Assembly (NCBI GenBank): GCA_943787225.1
Contig: CALSLP010000003.1
Coordinates: forward strand, 48,001-112,000
Origin: an uncultured Alphaproteobacteria bacterium
GTDB taxonomy: Bacteria; Pseudomonadota; Alphaproteobacteria; MPNO01; UBA2964
Length of the DNA: 64,000 nucleotides
Direction: 5' to 3'
Positions 28,731-37,531 of this stretch are shown piece by piece. The translations under genes and the position numbers were made by a program. The notes under the pieces were generated by a model, which worked only from the letters and a program-made list of their open reading frames with translations, searched no databases and had not been told where the DNA came from. Position 1 is the stretch's first letter, and each line of letters opens with the position of its first letter.

Positions 28731-29897
28731 ATGCAGCGCAGTACCGATAAAATACTTACCACCCATGTTGGCAGCCTCATCCGGCCCAAAGACCTGCTGA
28801 CCTATATCAAACCGCTGCAAGCGGGCGAGCCCTATGATGAAGCTGGCTATAATGCCTGCCTGACACAAAGTGTCGCCGAGATCGTTGCTGAACAAAAAGC
28901 CGCCGGCATTGATATCCCCAGTGATGGTGAGTTCGGTAAATCAATCAGCTGGTCGCAATATGCCCTCGAACGGCTCAGCGGATTCGAAAAACGCGAAATG
29001 CCCGCCGACGAAAACACCTTCGCCCAGGGCGCTGACCGCGAACGTTTTGCAGAGTTCTATGAGGAACTCGACGGCAAACAAAAATTCGCCACGGTCAATC
29101 AGGCGGTTTGCACCGGCCCCATCGAGTATACTGGCCTGCCAGAAGTCGAGCGCGATGTCGCCAATATGAAGGCAGCGCTTGAGAAGGCTGGTGTCTCGGA
29201 AGGGTTCCTTCCCGTTGCGGCGCCTTCAAGCGTCATCCCTGACCGGATCAACGAATTTTACGCCACTGAAGATGACTGCCTCGAAGCCATCGGCTATGCG
29301 ATGAAGGTCGAGTATAACGCCATCGTCGATGCCGGGCTTATCCTGCAACTCGACGATGCCCGCGCCACGGTCACCTATGACCGCATGGTGCCGCCCGGCA
29401 CGTTTGAAGAATATCGCAATTGGGTCGCCAAACATGTCGAGGTCCTGAACTTCGCCCTCGAAGGCATTCCCGCCGAAAAGATCCGTTACCATGTGTGCTG
29501 GGGTAGCTGGCCGGGTCCGCACACCACCGACGTAGCCCTGAAAGATATCGTCGACCTGATCCTCAAGGTGAACGCCGGGGCCTATGTCATCGAAGGCGCC
29601 AATGCCCGCCATGAGCATGAATGGAAAGTCTGGGGCGATGCCGGATTACCCGATGACAAAATTCTTATCCATGGCGTTATCAGCCACACGACAAATGTTG
29701 TCGAGCATCCCGAACTGGTTGCCGAACGTATTGTACGGATTGCCAATCTGATTGGCCGCGAACGCGTCATCGCCGGCACCGATTGCGGCTTTGCACAGGG
29801 ACCGTTTTATCGCCGGGTTCACCCGTCGGTCATGTGGGCAAAGTTCGACGCGCTCGTCGAAGGCGCCAAGATCGCCAGCGACGAACTTTGGGGGTAA
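28731..29897 (+). CDS. Cobalamin-independent methionine synthase II-type methyltransferase (MetE C-terminal-like)
   Basis: A 388-aa single-domain relative of the catalytic half of MetE. THVGSLIRP at the N-terminus, DGEFGKSISW near residue 65, YHVCWGSWPGPHT near 254 (His and Cys zinc ligands), EGANARHEHE near 285 (Glu ligand) and GTDCGF near 347 (second Cys ligand) are all present, so the zinc site is complete. Half-length members use other methyl or thiol substrates and are often not methionine synthases. The gene lies next to a glutathione transferase remnant and an arylsulfotransferase-like gene. The C-terminal helix is normal and the frame is intact. Confidence 0.85.
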   Translation: MQRSTDKILTTHVGSLIRPKDLLTYIKPLQAGEPYDEAGYNACLTQSVAEIVAEQKAAGIDIPSDGEFGKSISWSQYALERLSGFEKREMPADENTFAQGADRERFAEFYEELDGKQKFATVNQAVCTGPIEYTGLPEVERDVANMKAALEKAGVSEGFLPVAAPSSVIPDRINEFYATEDDCLEAIGYAMKVEYNAIVDAGLILQLDDARATVTYDRMVPPGTFEEYRNWVAKHVEVLNFALEGIPAEKIRYHVCWGSWPGPHTTDVALKDIVDLILKVNAGAYVIEGANARHEHEWKVWGDAGLPDDKILIHGVISHTTNVVEHPELVAERIVRIANLIGRERVIAGTDCGFAQGPFYRRVHPSVMWAKFDALVEGAKIASDELWG

Positions 29898-29900
29898 GAG

Positions 29901-30020
29901 CTAGGCCGCTTCCGGCGGCTTGAACGCGAAGGCCGCTTTAAACGACTCCAGTTCTTTCGTCCGTTCCCACCAATCGCCGAGCCGGGGGCGTTTAACCTGA
30001 TCGATTACAGAATTAAACAT
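29901..30020 (-). pseudogene. C-terminal scrap of a glutathione S-transferase
   Basis: About 39 codons, ending at TAG at 29901, that read MFNSVIDQVKRPRLGDWWE and RTKELESFKAAFAFKPP. This looks like the last helices of a GST-fold protein, with Arg-Pro and Trp-Trp patterns usual there. No N-terminal part is found upstream, where the arylsulfotransferase gene ends overlapping it by a few bases. It is probably a leftover of a deletion or a fusion border. A short real peptide gene cannot be ruled out. Confidence 0.5.
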
Positions 30021-31071
30021 TAAACTCGCCCACCAATTTCCGGCGAGTCTGTACCCCATATCGCAATGCCCGAAAGACCTGACGGATAATGCCGTCCCCT
30101 CGAGGGTTCTCATGCGGTGACACGAATTCCCAGACGATGTCACCCTCCTGCGTCACCTCGAACAAGCGACCATGACGGCCTTCACAGATAACCGTGTTCC
30201 CATTGGGCAATCGCTGTGCTCCGCTCACACGTGGAGAAAAGAATGTATCGACTGGTGACCCTTGATAGCTCCAAACCACGTCACCCGTTTCCGGGTTGAG
30301 TTCCAGAATACGAGAAAACTCCGCCTCGACCTGTTCGCTACCATTGGCGAAAATCGTGATATTGCCATTCTCCAGCCGCCGTGGATCATGCTGCCCACCC
30401 CATTTGCGATCTTCCATCTGCCAGACGAGTTCATTGGTATCGCGATCCAGAAGCGCGATGAGATCGAGGTCGCGCCAGCTCAACAAAAAATTACCGTCTT
30501 GCTGAACAAAACAGGTATTGGCATGCGCAAATTCATGACGATGACGATTGGCCCGGAGCGGATATTTTTCAAACGGGAAATGATCCATCATCCGCCATTC
30601 ATAGACGAGGTCGCCAGCAGAGTTTACCTCGCGAACAACATCACAATAGACGCCGCCGTCTTCATGCTCGGAGCCCGGCATCCCACCAAGAATAGGCCCC
30701 GCCTCCGCTGTCGGAATGAGTTCCCAGGCGAGGTAAACCGTGTTGCCATTGGGGCATCGATTGAAATCATGATGTTGGAAATGATCGGTATGCTCCCAAA
30801 GGAAATTGCCATCCCAATCCATCTCAAGAAGTCGACCGCCTGCCGCCGCCAGTTTCGGCCCTTCTGAAGTCTGGCAGGACACGAGGAGATTACCCGTCGG
30901 CAAGAGCTGCGCGTAGTTCCCTACTTTGGTCGGCAAATCCCATTTATGAGCAACCTCGCCTGCCATATCGATCAGGAAGGTCTCCTGCCCTTCTGATGGG
31001 GTAAACAAAGTAAAGCCCTGAAAGGCCCGCGACGGATCATGTTCCGTCATGCCAAATTTATAGGGACGCAT
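30013..31071 (-). CDS. Arylsulfotransferase (ASST)-like protein, cytosolic
   Basis: A 352-aa protein of the ASST/arylsulfotransferase family. The start is the ATG at 31071 because GAGGAG lies just before it. Repeated propeller-like lines are visible: ETFLIDMAGEVAHKWDLP, LLEMDWDGNFLWEHTDHF, HHDFNRCPNGNTVYLAWE and RLPNGNTVICEGRHGRLFEV. Family members transfer sulfate between phenols, and a conserved His in the centre of the propeller forms the intermediate; HDFNRCPNG and HRHEFAHANTC are candidate sites. There is no signal peptide, whereas E. coli ASST is periplasmic. The DNA is divergent from a tctC receptor at 31222 with 150 bases between. Confidence 0.72.
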   Translation of the reverse strand: MRPYKFGMTEHDPSRAFQGFTLFTPSEGQETFLIDMAGEVAHKWDLPTKVGNYAQLLPTGNLLVSCQTSEGPKLAAAGGRLLEMDWDGNFLWEHTDHFQHHDFNRCPNGNTVYLAWELIPTAEAGPILGGMPGSEHEDGGVYCDVVREVNSAGDLVYEWRMMDHFPFEKYPLRANRHRHEFAHANTCFVQQDGNFLLSWRDLDLIALLDRDTNELVWQMEDRKWGGQHDPRRLENGNITIFANGSEQVEAEFSRILELNPETGDVVWSYQGSPVDTFFSPRVSGAQRLPNGNTVICEGRHGRLFEVTQEGDIVWEFVSPHENPRGDGIIRQVFRALRYGVQTRRKLVGEFNV

Positions 31072-31221
31072 ATTCAACTCCTCTACGAAAATTTTCTACA
31101 CCGATTGGAGTCTGTATTCCTCGAAACATCAAGCTTTGCCTCAAAAACCCGTCAAATCACTGTCGACTTACCCGGAAAACCGTCTATGGTTTCGCCATAA
31201 ACCAACCAGGGAGACTATTTC

Positions 31222-32259
31222 GTGAAAAAGACAATTTTGGCCTCAGCGATTGCGGCAACCGCCCTCCTCACGGCACCGCAGGCGATAGCGGCAGACAAAG
31301 ATTTTCTAAAAGGCAAAAAGCTCAACATCTATATAGGTGTTTCGGCTGGCGGCATTTACGGCACATTTGCCCATATGCTGTCGCGGCATATCAACAAACA
31401 CCTGCCAAACAAAGCAGGCGCCATTATCACCAGCTTGCGCGGCGCCGGCGGTACCAAGGCGATGAACTATATCTATAACGTCGCACCGCAGGATGGCACT
31501 TACGCGATCACGCCGAATGGCGGCATCGTTGAGCGGGTCCTGCTCGGACTCGGCAAACCAAGATACGACCCCGTCAAAATGCATTGGCTCGGTGGCTGGG
31601 GCGAAGCCGTCAATTCTATCACCATCCGCAAGGATGCTGGCGTCAATACTATTCAGGAAGCGATGCAGAAAGAGGTCATCCTCGGCGCTATCGGCAGGAC
31701 ATCCAGTACCGCAACGATCCCGCAGCTGATGAATAATGTACTTGGCACCAAGTTCAAGATCATCACCGGCTATCGCGGGGGATCACCCATTCGCAAGGCA
31801 ATTGAAACCGGCGAGCTTAACGGTTGGGCCGGACAATGGCTGGGCTGGAAACTTCGTAAGGTAGACTGGATCCGCGACGGCAAGATTGTCACTTTGGTCC
31901 AGATCGCCTCTAAACCGTCGCCAGACTTGAAGGGCGTACCGCTCTTGTCGGATCTGGCAAAGAACGCCGAACAACGCAAGCTGCTGGATTTTGTTGCCAT
32001 CAAGATCGCCGACAAGGCCTTCGTAATGGGTCCAGGCGTGCCGAAGGCACGGGCTGCCGCGATTGGCAAAGCCTATATGGCGACATTACGCGACAAGGGT
32101 TTCCTGGCGCAAATGGAGAAGCGCAGCTATGACATCGACCCAATCGATGGCGCAACGATCACGGCACATGTCAAAAAGATTATGGCAACGCCAAAGCCGT
32201 TCGTTAAGAAGATCAAAAAGGCGCTCGGCATCGGCGGTAAAAAAGGCAAAAAGAAATAG
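31222..32259 (+). CDS. Orphan TctC/Bug-type receptor with Lys-rich C-terminus
   Basis: A 345-aa exported receptor. The start codon is GTG at 31222 with AGGGAGA upstream. The signal peptide KKTILASAIAATALLTAPQAIA cleaves near residue 24. IYIGVSAGGIYGTFAHMLSRHI and LRGAGGTKAMNYIYN are the receptor loops. The last 20 residues are strongly basic and end GIGGKKGKKK, unlike textbook TctC. No permease genes adjoin. A strong terminator follows at 32285. Role: capture of a carboxylate in the periplasm, partner unknown. Confidence 0.87.
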   Translation: MKKTILASAIAATALLTAPQAIAADKDFLKGKKLNIYIGVSAGGIYGTFAHMLSRHINKHLPNKAGAIITSLRGAGGTKAMNYIYNVAPQDGTYAITPNGGIVERVLLGLGKPRYDPVKMHWLGGWGEAVNSITIRKDAGVNTIQEAMQKEVILGAIGRTSSTATIPQLMNNVLGTKFKIITGYRGGSPIRKAIETGELNGWAGQWLGWKLRKVDWIRDGKIVTLVQIASKPSPDLKGVPLLSDLAKNAEQRKLLDFVAIKIADKAFVMGPGVPKARAAAIGKAYMATLRDKGFLAQMEKRSYDIDPIDGATITAHVKKIMATPKPFVKKIKKALGIGGKKGKKK

Positions 32260-32284
32260 CCGTTTAACCGCTACTGATTAACGG

Positions 32285-32315
32285 AAAGGCCGGTGCTCAA
32301 ACACCGGCCTTTTTC
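32285..32315. terminator. Strong terminator after tctC, shared with convergent gene
   Basis: A perfect 11-base stem (AAAGGCCGGTG against CACCGGCCTTT) with a CTCAAA loop is followed by a T run. Its right edge touches the stop of the nucleotidyltransferase gene on the other strand, so it serves both. Confidence 0.85.
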
Positions 32316-33037
32316 TATGCCATTAACGCGGCGCAGGCCGAGTATTGAGCGGGCAGTGACGTACGGTCATCAAACAAAATATCCGAGTCGGCAGCCGCAA
32401 GACGGCAGGCCAGCGCGCGATCCAAGAGATCCATATCAAGACCCTCCACAGCATGCTCATGAAGATAGACAATCGCCTTATCGTTGGAGCTGATCTGTCC
32501 TGTTATCCAGCTAAAGGCAAAACGGGCCGGATAAAGGTGAGTTTTCAGATAGGGTTTACGACCATCCGGGTCGAGCGTCGATTGCTTTGAGAACACGGTT
32601 CCGCGTTCGGCCCATTGTTCAAAAGGCGCGTCACGGAGATAGGCCCTGATTTCCTCTAAATCAGGCTTTGGGACCACAACCTTTTCAACTTCGTAGAGGG
32701 CCACGGCATGCTCGAGATAATCCAACCGGTCGAGCGGTGGAAACCGGCCCTTGGAAAATTCACAATCTGCCCAAAACAAAGAAACCCTGTGGGCAAGATC
32801 AGGGGCGATTGCCTCGGCTTCAGCCTGTATCACCTCAAGAAAAGCGTCATCGACACCGTATTCGGAGATCAGGCCGATATCGATATCACTATAGCGCCGG
32901 TTAAACCCGCCATGCGCGAGACTGCCCAGAAGGTAGAATCCGAGAAACTCGTTGCCGAGCCTACCCACTGCCGACTGGCAAAGCTGCTTGGCGAGTTCAA
33001 TCGCCGCGTCACGGACTGCTTCATCGCTATCGGACAA
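32315..33037 (-). CDS. Nucleotidyltransferase-domain protein (aminoglycoside adenylyltransferase-like)
   Basis: A 240-aa protein of the DNA polymerase beta-type nucleotidyltransferase fold. GSLAHGGFNRRYSDIDIGL near residues 38-56 contains the Gly-Ser and Asp-x-Asp that bind nucleotide and two Mg ions. The C-terminal helical domain resembles those of ANT-type enzymes. It may adenylylate an antibiotic or another small molecule, or act without a known substrate. The start looks like TTG at 33037 with AGGTG before it, as no ATG is available near there. It follows the ThDP enzyme gene by 7 bases, so it is probably coupled to it. Confidence 0.72.
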   Translation of the reverse strand: MSDSDEAVRDAAIELAKQLCQSAVGRLGNEFLGFYLLGSLAHGGFNRRYSDIDIGLISEYGVDDAFLEVIQAEAEAIAPDLAHRVSLFWADCEFSKGRFPPLDRLDYLEHAVALYEVEKVVVPKPDLEEIRAYLRDAPFEQWAERGTVFSKQSTLDPDGRKPYLKTHLYPARFAFSWITGQISSNDKAIVYLHEHAVEGLDMDLLDRALACRLAAADSDILFDDRTSLPAQYSACAALMA

Positions 33038-33044
33038 AATGCAC

Positions 33045-34739
33045 CTAGCTGATAATGACGTTGATGATGGCTGTCTTGCCGTCTTCTACAGCCTTCATCC
33101 CTGCCTCTAGCGCGGCATCCAATTCAGCCGGGTCTTCGACCTTTATGCCAAACCCGCCAAATGGCGCGACCATCTCTGAATAATCCACACTATTGATCTT
33201 GGCACCGAGGAAAATACCGCTCTGATGGCCAACCCCGTCAGGGTAGTAAGACAGCTGGTTATTCTTCATCGCGCGATACTCACCGTTATTGAAGATCACG
33301 ATCATAATCGGCAAATCTTCGTCGCGTGCCACACCAAGACTTTGCGGGATCGGGTTATAGAGGAAACCACCATCGCCGATGACCGAGACAACCAATCGGT
33401 CCCGCATAGCAAGCTTTACACCCAGCGCGACGCCAAGTCCCTGCCCCAGCCCGGTCGGCACTTTCACATATTTGAACGCGTCATCCCATGGCAGGAAATT
33501 CTGCAGCGTAATGCGATGAGTTGTTGTCTCATCCACAAAACAAGCATCATCCGGCAACATCGCGCTCAAACGCGAGGCCAGATAGGCCGGGTGAATGACG
33601 TCGTCAGCGCTGACCTTTTCCAAAGTTGCAGCGAGGCCGGCCTGGCGTTCGTCATGCGCGGCTTCCAATCGGGTGCGGCGTTCTGCGACCTTGGCGTCAT
33701 CGACTCCGATCCGTTGAACGGCCTCCAGCAGTAGCGTCAGCGTTGTGGCGACATCCCCTTCGAGATAGCCGGTCGCCTGCAGGCTTTGATAAACCATGGT
33801 GTCATCCAGCGGTGCCTCATCAATAGCAATCACTTGCGCATTATGAGGCCCGGCACTCGGCGGATACCAGGGCGACCGACTGCGGACCACCAACGCAACA
33901 TCGGCAGTATCAAGATGCGGCTCGATCGCGAAACCTTGATGCATCTTGTTATTCTTCGGGAAGTTAGAGCCCTTGCCCTGATTATTTTCATAGACCGGCA
34001 AGGCCAGCGCATCACATAGCGCGACCAACGCGTCGAAACAGGCCTTATCCCGGCCGGCTGCTTCAGTTTGAACGATCGGGTTTTCAGCCACGGCCAGCGT
34101 TACCGCAACCTCTTCAATATCCTCATCCCTGGCACGAGTGCGTGTCGGTGGTGGTGCTTTGCGGGCCCGCTTCGGTGGCGTCCATTCATGTATCATGTTC
34201 TCAATCGGAACACTGAGATAGGTCGGCCCCGTTGGAATCCGCTGCGCCATCTCGCCGGTGCGCATAACCTGTTCATACAGGGTCGATGGGCTTGTCGCTC
34301 GCGATGACCATTTGGTCACTGGCTCGAGCAGACGATCAGGGCCACCGACTATCGACAGACTGCCATGCCATTGGCGACCGGGATCGAAATCCGGGTCCTC
34401 GCCATATGAGAGGGATTCACCAGACATGATCACCATCGGGATACCGTTGACCTTGGCGGCATTTATCCCCATTGAGCCTTGTAGCAATCCTGCGCCGGCA
34501 TGCAGTATCACGCCCTGCATCTTTCCGGTCACCGCCGTATAGCCATAGGCCATGTTGACCGCCAATGTCTCATGCCAACAGCTGATATATGTCGGCCCTT
34601 CGGCACCTTCGACCTGCTGATTGGCGAAGGCTTCCCAAACCGGACCCCACTCCGAGCCCGGAGAAGAGATGACATAATCGAGATTGAGATTGCGAAAGGC
34701 TTCAAGAATGGCGTCTCCACCATCGACATAGTTTTTCAT
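33045..34739 (-). CDS. ThDP-dependent acetolactate-synthase/benzoylformate-decarboxylase family enzyme
   Basis: A 564-aa three-domain ThDP enzyme. The N-terminal PYR domain has the cofactor-activating Glu in SCWHETLAVNMAYGY near residue 57. The middle domain spans about 200-340. The C-terminal PP domain has GDGGFLYNPIPQSLGV near 455 ending with Asn-Asn at IVIFNN near 485, the ThDP/Mg motif. Length is normal. It could be a decarboxylase, carboligase or lyase on 2-oxo acids. The next gene downstream on the same strand, 7 bases away, is a nucleotidyltransferase; an amidase lies upstream. Frame intact. Confidence 0.82.
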   Translation of the reverse strand: MKNYVDGGDAILEAFRNLNLDYVISSPGSEWGPVWEAFANQQVEGAEGPTYISCWHETLAVNMAYGYTAVTGKMQGVILHAGAGLLQGSMGINAAKVNGIPMVIMSGESLSYGEDPDFDPGRQWHGSLSIVGGPDRLLEPVTKWSSRATSPSTLYEQVMRTGEMAQRIPTGPTYLSVPIENMIHEWTPPKRARKAPPPTRTRARDEDIEEVAVTLAVAENPIVQTEAAGRDKACFDALVALCDALALPVYENNQGKGSNFPKNNKMHQGFAIEPHLDTADVALVVRSRSPWYPPSAGPHNAQVIAIDEAPLDDTMVYQSLQATGYLEGDVATTLTLLLEAVQRIGVDDAKVAERRTRLEAAHDERQAGLAATLEKVSADDVIHPAYLASRLSAMLPDDACFVDETTTHRITLQNFLPWDDAFKYVKVPTGLGQGLGVALGVKLAMRDRLVVSVIGDGGFLYNPIPQSLGVARDEDLPIMIVIFNNGEYRAMKNNQLSYYPDGVGHQSGIFLGAKINSVDYSEMVAPFGGFGIKVEDPAELDAALEAGMKAVEDGKTAIINVIIS

Positions 34740-34829
34740 TGGATTGCATTCCCTGAGGTCGTGCTGACCGGATAAAGTTTCTTCTAAAATATTACGCTAG
34801 ATGACCGCCGTCGCACAGGTGAAGCCCCG

Positions 34830-36167
34830 TCAATTATATAGCGCGACAATCGCCCTGGCGGCAGCGAATGCCTTCGCATCCTGATCGGCATAGCCCATCA
34901 CCTGCAGACCAAGCGGCATAGCCTCCGCTTCCAACACAGGAAGGGAGAATGACGGCGTCCCCAGAACCGAAGACGGCACCGCATAAACGGCATCACCCGT
35001 CCATTTGAGTCCGACAGGAGCGGGTCCCGGCGCCGATAGAGTTACGCACACGTCAAATTCGTTTTGCAGCGCATCATAGGAAGACCGAAGCCCCTGACGT
35101 TTTCGAACCAGCGCCTGATAGTCCTCATGAGTCATTGCTTCAGCTGCGACCAGCCGCTCCTGCGCTTCCGGACTCATTTTGGTGATATCCATATCGCGGG
35201 CATAGGTGTTCATCGGCCAACGAAAATCCCAATTGTTTAGTCCGCCAGAAAGCTCAAGCAATCCTTCGAGGGATTTTTCCAGCGCCGCAGCACTTTCATC
35301 CGAGCTCTTGTCGACGACCTCTACCCCTGCTGCTTCAAGTTTTGCCCGGGCATCTGCCAATGCCTGCTTGGCATCATCGACAGTACGGTCCCAGCCTTCC
35401 GTCATGAGCAAGGCAACACGCTTTGGCATCTCCGCAGCGGGTGCTTCCAGAGGACCAGACACGCCCATAAAGCCCGGGTCACCGCCGGCCCGCGCTGTAA
35501 TCGCTCGCGCAATCTCCCATGTTTCTTCGAGCGTCGCCGCAAAAGTACTGGTGCTGCTCTGGCTGATGGTATCGAAACTGCCACCCCGGTTGATGCCGCC
35601 AAAGCTCGGCTTGAAAGCGAACACACCGCAAAAACTCGCCGGGCGGATTGTCGAGCCCAGCCCCTGCGTCCCGAGACCACCGGGCAACATGCCGGCCGCA
35701 ATCGATGCGACCGTTCCACTGCTTGAGCCACCCGGAGTCCGCGTCAAATCCCACGGATTACGAGTCCCGCGCGCGGGTTGGGCGGCAAATTCAGTTGTTA
35801 CCGCTTTGGCATAGATAACCGCGCCAGCCTCTCGGAGAGCGGCCACGGCAGCGCTATCTCGATAACCCTGCCAGCCAACGAACAGGTCAGAGCCCTGCCC
35901 CGTTGGCATTGATGCCGTTTCCATGATGTCCTTGATACAAAGCGGCATACCATCAATGAGAGACAGCCTATCCCCCGCCGCCCAGCGCTTATCTGACTCG
36001 GCAGCAGCCGCCTTCGCCCCGTCACGGTCAGTTGCAACAAAGGCACCTATATCCCCTTCCAGTGCGTCAATCGTATCGAGGCATTCTTCGAGGAACGCGC
36101 TCGGGGTTGAGGTGCCCTTTTGAAATGACGCCCGTTCGGCGCGGTATGATTTCTTTGTTGGTGCCAT
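34830..36167 (-). CDS. Amidase (amidase-signature family)
   Basis: A 445-aa amidase-signature enzyme. The Met at 36167 (MAPTKKSYRAERASF) is my start; the open frame reaches further up through a terminator, so the longer version is unlikely. GMPLCIKDIMET near residue 75 supplies the catalytic Lys; TPGGSSSGTVASIAAGMLP near 140 supplies the cis-Ser and GLGSTIRPASFCGVFAFKPS near 165 the nucleophile Ser. The triad is complete. The enzyme hydrolyses an amide, releasing ammonia. It lies downstream of the leftward tctC receptor at 36256, separated by a terminator, so the link is loose. Confidence 0.87.
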   Translation of the reverse strand: MAPTKKSYRAERASFQKGTSTPSAFLEECLDTIDALEGDIGAFVATDRDGAKAAAAESDKRWAAGDRLSLIDGMPLCIKDIMETASMPTGQGSDLFVGWQGYRDSAAVAALREAGAVIYAKAVTTEFAAQPARGTRNPWDLTRTPGGSSSGTVASIAAGMLPGGLGTQGLGSTIRPASFCGVFAFKPSFGGINRGGSFDTISQSSTSTFAATLEETWEIARAITARAGGDPGFMGVSGPLEAPAAEMPKRVALLMTEGWDRTVDDAKQALADARAKLEAAGVEVVDKSSDESAAALEKSLEGLLELSGGLNNWDFRWPMNTYARDMDITKMSPEAQERLVAAEAMTHEDYQALVRKRQGLRSSYDALQNEFDVCVTLSAPGPAPVGLKWTGDAVYAVPSSVLGTPSFSLPVLEAEAMPLGLQVMGYADQDAKAFAAARAIVALYN

Positions 36168-36210
36168 TGCCGTTGTTCCATCTCGTTCAAGTCGATACAG
36201 GCTAAACGAA

Positions 36211-36238
36211 AACGGCCGGTCAAACACCGGCCGCTTCC
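36211..36238 (-). terminator. Terminator after leftward tctC receptor
   Basis: Read leftward, a GC-rich stem (CGGCCGGT against ACCGGCCG, loop of five) is followed by TTTTC. It stands 17 bases after the receptor stop and inside the longer alternative amidase frame, which supports the shorter amidase start. Confidence 0.75.
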
Positions 36239-36255
36239 AAGATCTTTGTGCTAGA

Positions 36256-37377
36256 TCAGCTTTCTTTTTTCTTCTTAGCTTTTTTCTTTTTCTTCTTTTT
36301 GCAGTATTTCGCTGAGGTGAAGGCCTTACACTTGACCAACCCTTTACGGCTCAAGGCATTTTTGGCCTTAGCCAAAACTGCCGGCGGCGCGTTGACGATA
36401 TCGCTGATAACCTTCTCAAGGTCTGGTCCAGTGACAGGATTAACGCTCAACCTGATCTTTTTCATCCGGGCAAGATAGGCTTCGTCTTTCATCGTTGCGG
36501 CAAAGGCATTGCGAAGAGCAGCAACACGCGCCTTAGGAACACCCGGCGTTGTAAAGATCGGTGACCCGACGCCAACGACACCCGCAAACATCCGCATGAC
36601 CTTTTTATCTTCGTCACTTGAGGCAAGATCTTCGGCGAGCGGAATTGATTCATAACCCGGCTCTTTCCTGAGCCCGATTTGCGCCAGCACTTTGAAGGTC
36701 CCTTTGGACAACCAGGTCGGATGAACTGCCATCATGCTATCGAAAGTAAATCCGGCGCGGCCTTTTACTTCGCCGCGCTCCATCGCCAGATCGATGGTAT
36801 GGCCAGACTTATAGCCTTGGACGATCTTAAGCTTGGTGCCCATCACCTTGTTGAACAGGTTGGGGAAAATGACCGAGCCAGAGCCAACGCCTGTGCCACC
36901 AACAATCAGCTCTTTCTTCTTGAGTTGATCAAAGGAGCTAATGCCCGCGGTATGAAAAGCCCCGAGGACAACATTGCTGACCGTCGTCGAGCCGAGATAA
37001 TTGAACTTGGTCGCGTCATACTTCACGCCTTTGCCATCAAGCGCCTGATGCAAAACATAGAAGCGGATAACCGCGCCAAGATGGGTGCCGTCCTGTGGTG
37101 CTCGGGTATAGAGAAAGTTGGTTGCTCGCACATGGCCGGCACCTGGCATATTCACCGGCTTAAACTCCGGCTTGCCCGGAATATATTTGGTCATGTGGGT
37201 CAGCAATGTGCGGGCGTTGAGGTCATTACCACCCCCGACACCGGTACTCATGATCAGTGTAAGTGTCTTACCCTTGTAGAAATCTGCGACCTCGTCAGCG
37301 CTGGACGGCGCCGACAAAGTGAGGGCCGCGGCACCGGCAACCGACGCGGCCAAAAGGCCCATTCTTCTATTCGTCAT
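36256..37377 (-). CDS. Orphan TctC/Bug-type receptor with poly-Lys tail
   Basis: A 373-aa exported receptor. GGGAGATTTTT precedes the ATG at 37377. The signal peptide TNRRMGLLAASVAGAAALTL ends near SSADEV at residue 28. IMSTGVGGGNDLNARTLLTHM and VNMPGAGHVRATNFLYT are the ligand loops. The last 30 residues hold two Cys (VKCKAF, SAKYC) and then an unbroken run of Lys before ending ES. Such a tail is unusual on a periplasmic receptor and is discussed as a finding. No permease genes adjoin. Confidence 0.87.
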   Translation of the reverse strand: MTNRRMGLLAASVAGAAALTLSAPSSADEVADFYKGKTLTLIMSTGVGGGNDLNARTLLTHMTKYIPGKPEFKPVNMPGAGHVRATNFLYTRAPQDGTHLGAVIRFYVLHQALDGKGVKYDATKFNYLGSTTVSNVVLGAFHTAGISSFDQLKKKELIVGGTGVGSGSVIFPNLFNKVMGTKLKIVQGYKSGHTIDLAMERGEVKGRAGFTFDSMMAVHPTWLSKGTFKVLAQIGLRKEPGYESIPLAEDLASSDEDKKVMRMFAGVVGVGSPIFTTPGVPKARVAALRNAFAATMKDEAYLARMKKIRLSVNPVTGPDLEKVISDIVNAPPAVLAKAKNALSRKGLVKCKAFTSAKYCKKKKKKKAKKKKES

Positions 37378-37531
37378 AAAAATCTCCCTGTTAATGAACG
37401 TAATTTTTCTTAATTGAGCCTAGCACAAAAATACCATTTGTCATCGGCTCTGAGCGACAAGAGCCATAGTTGACCACAGGCAAATTCATCGCCAAGCTCG
37501 TTCAACAAGATAGCGAACAGGGAGAAACGTG

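Noticed and set aside
36168..36227. Longer N-terminus of the amidase
   Set aside because: The extra codons run through a clear terminator hairpin of the receptor gene, so the shorter start at 36167 is better.
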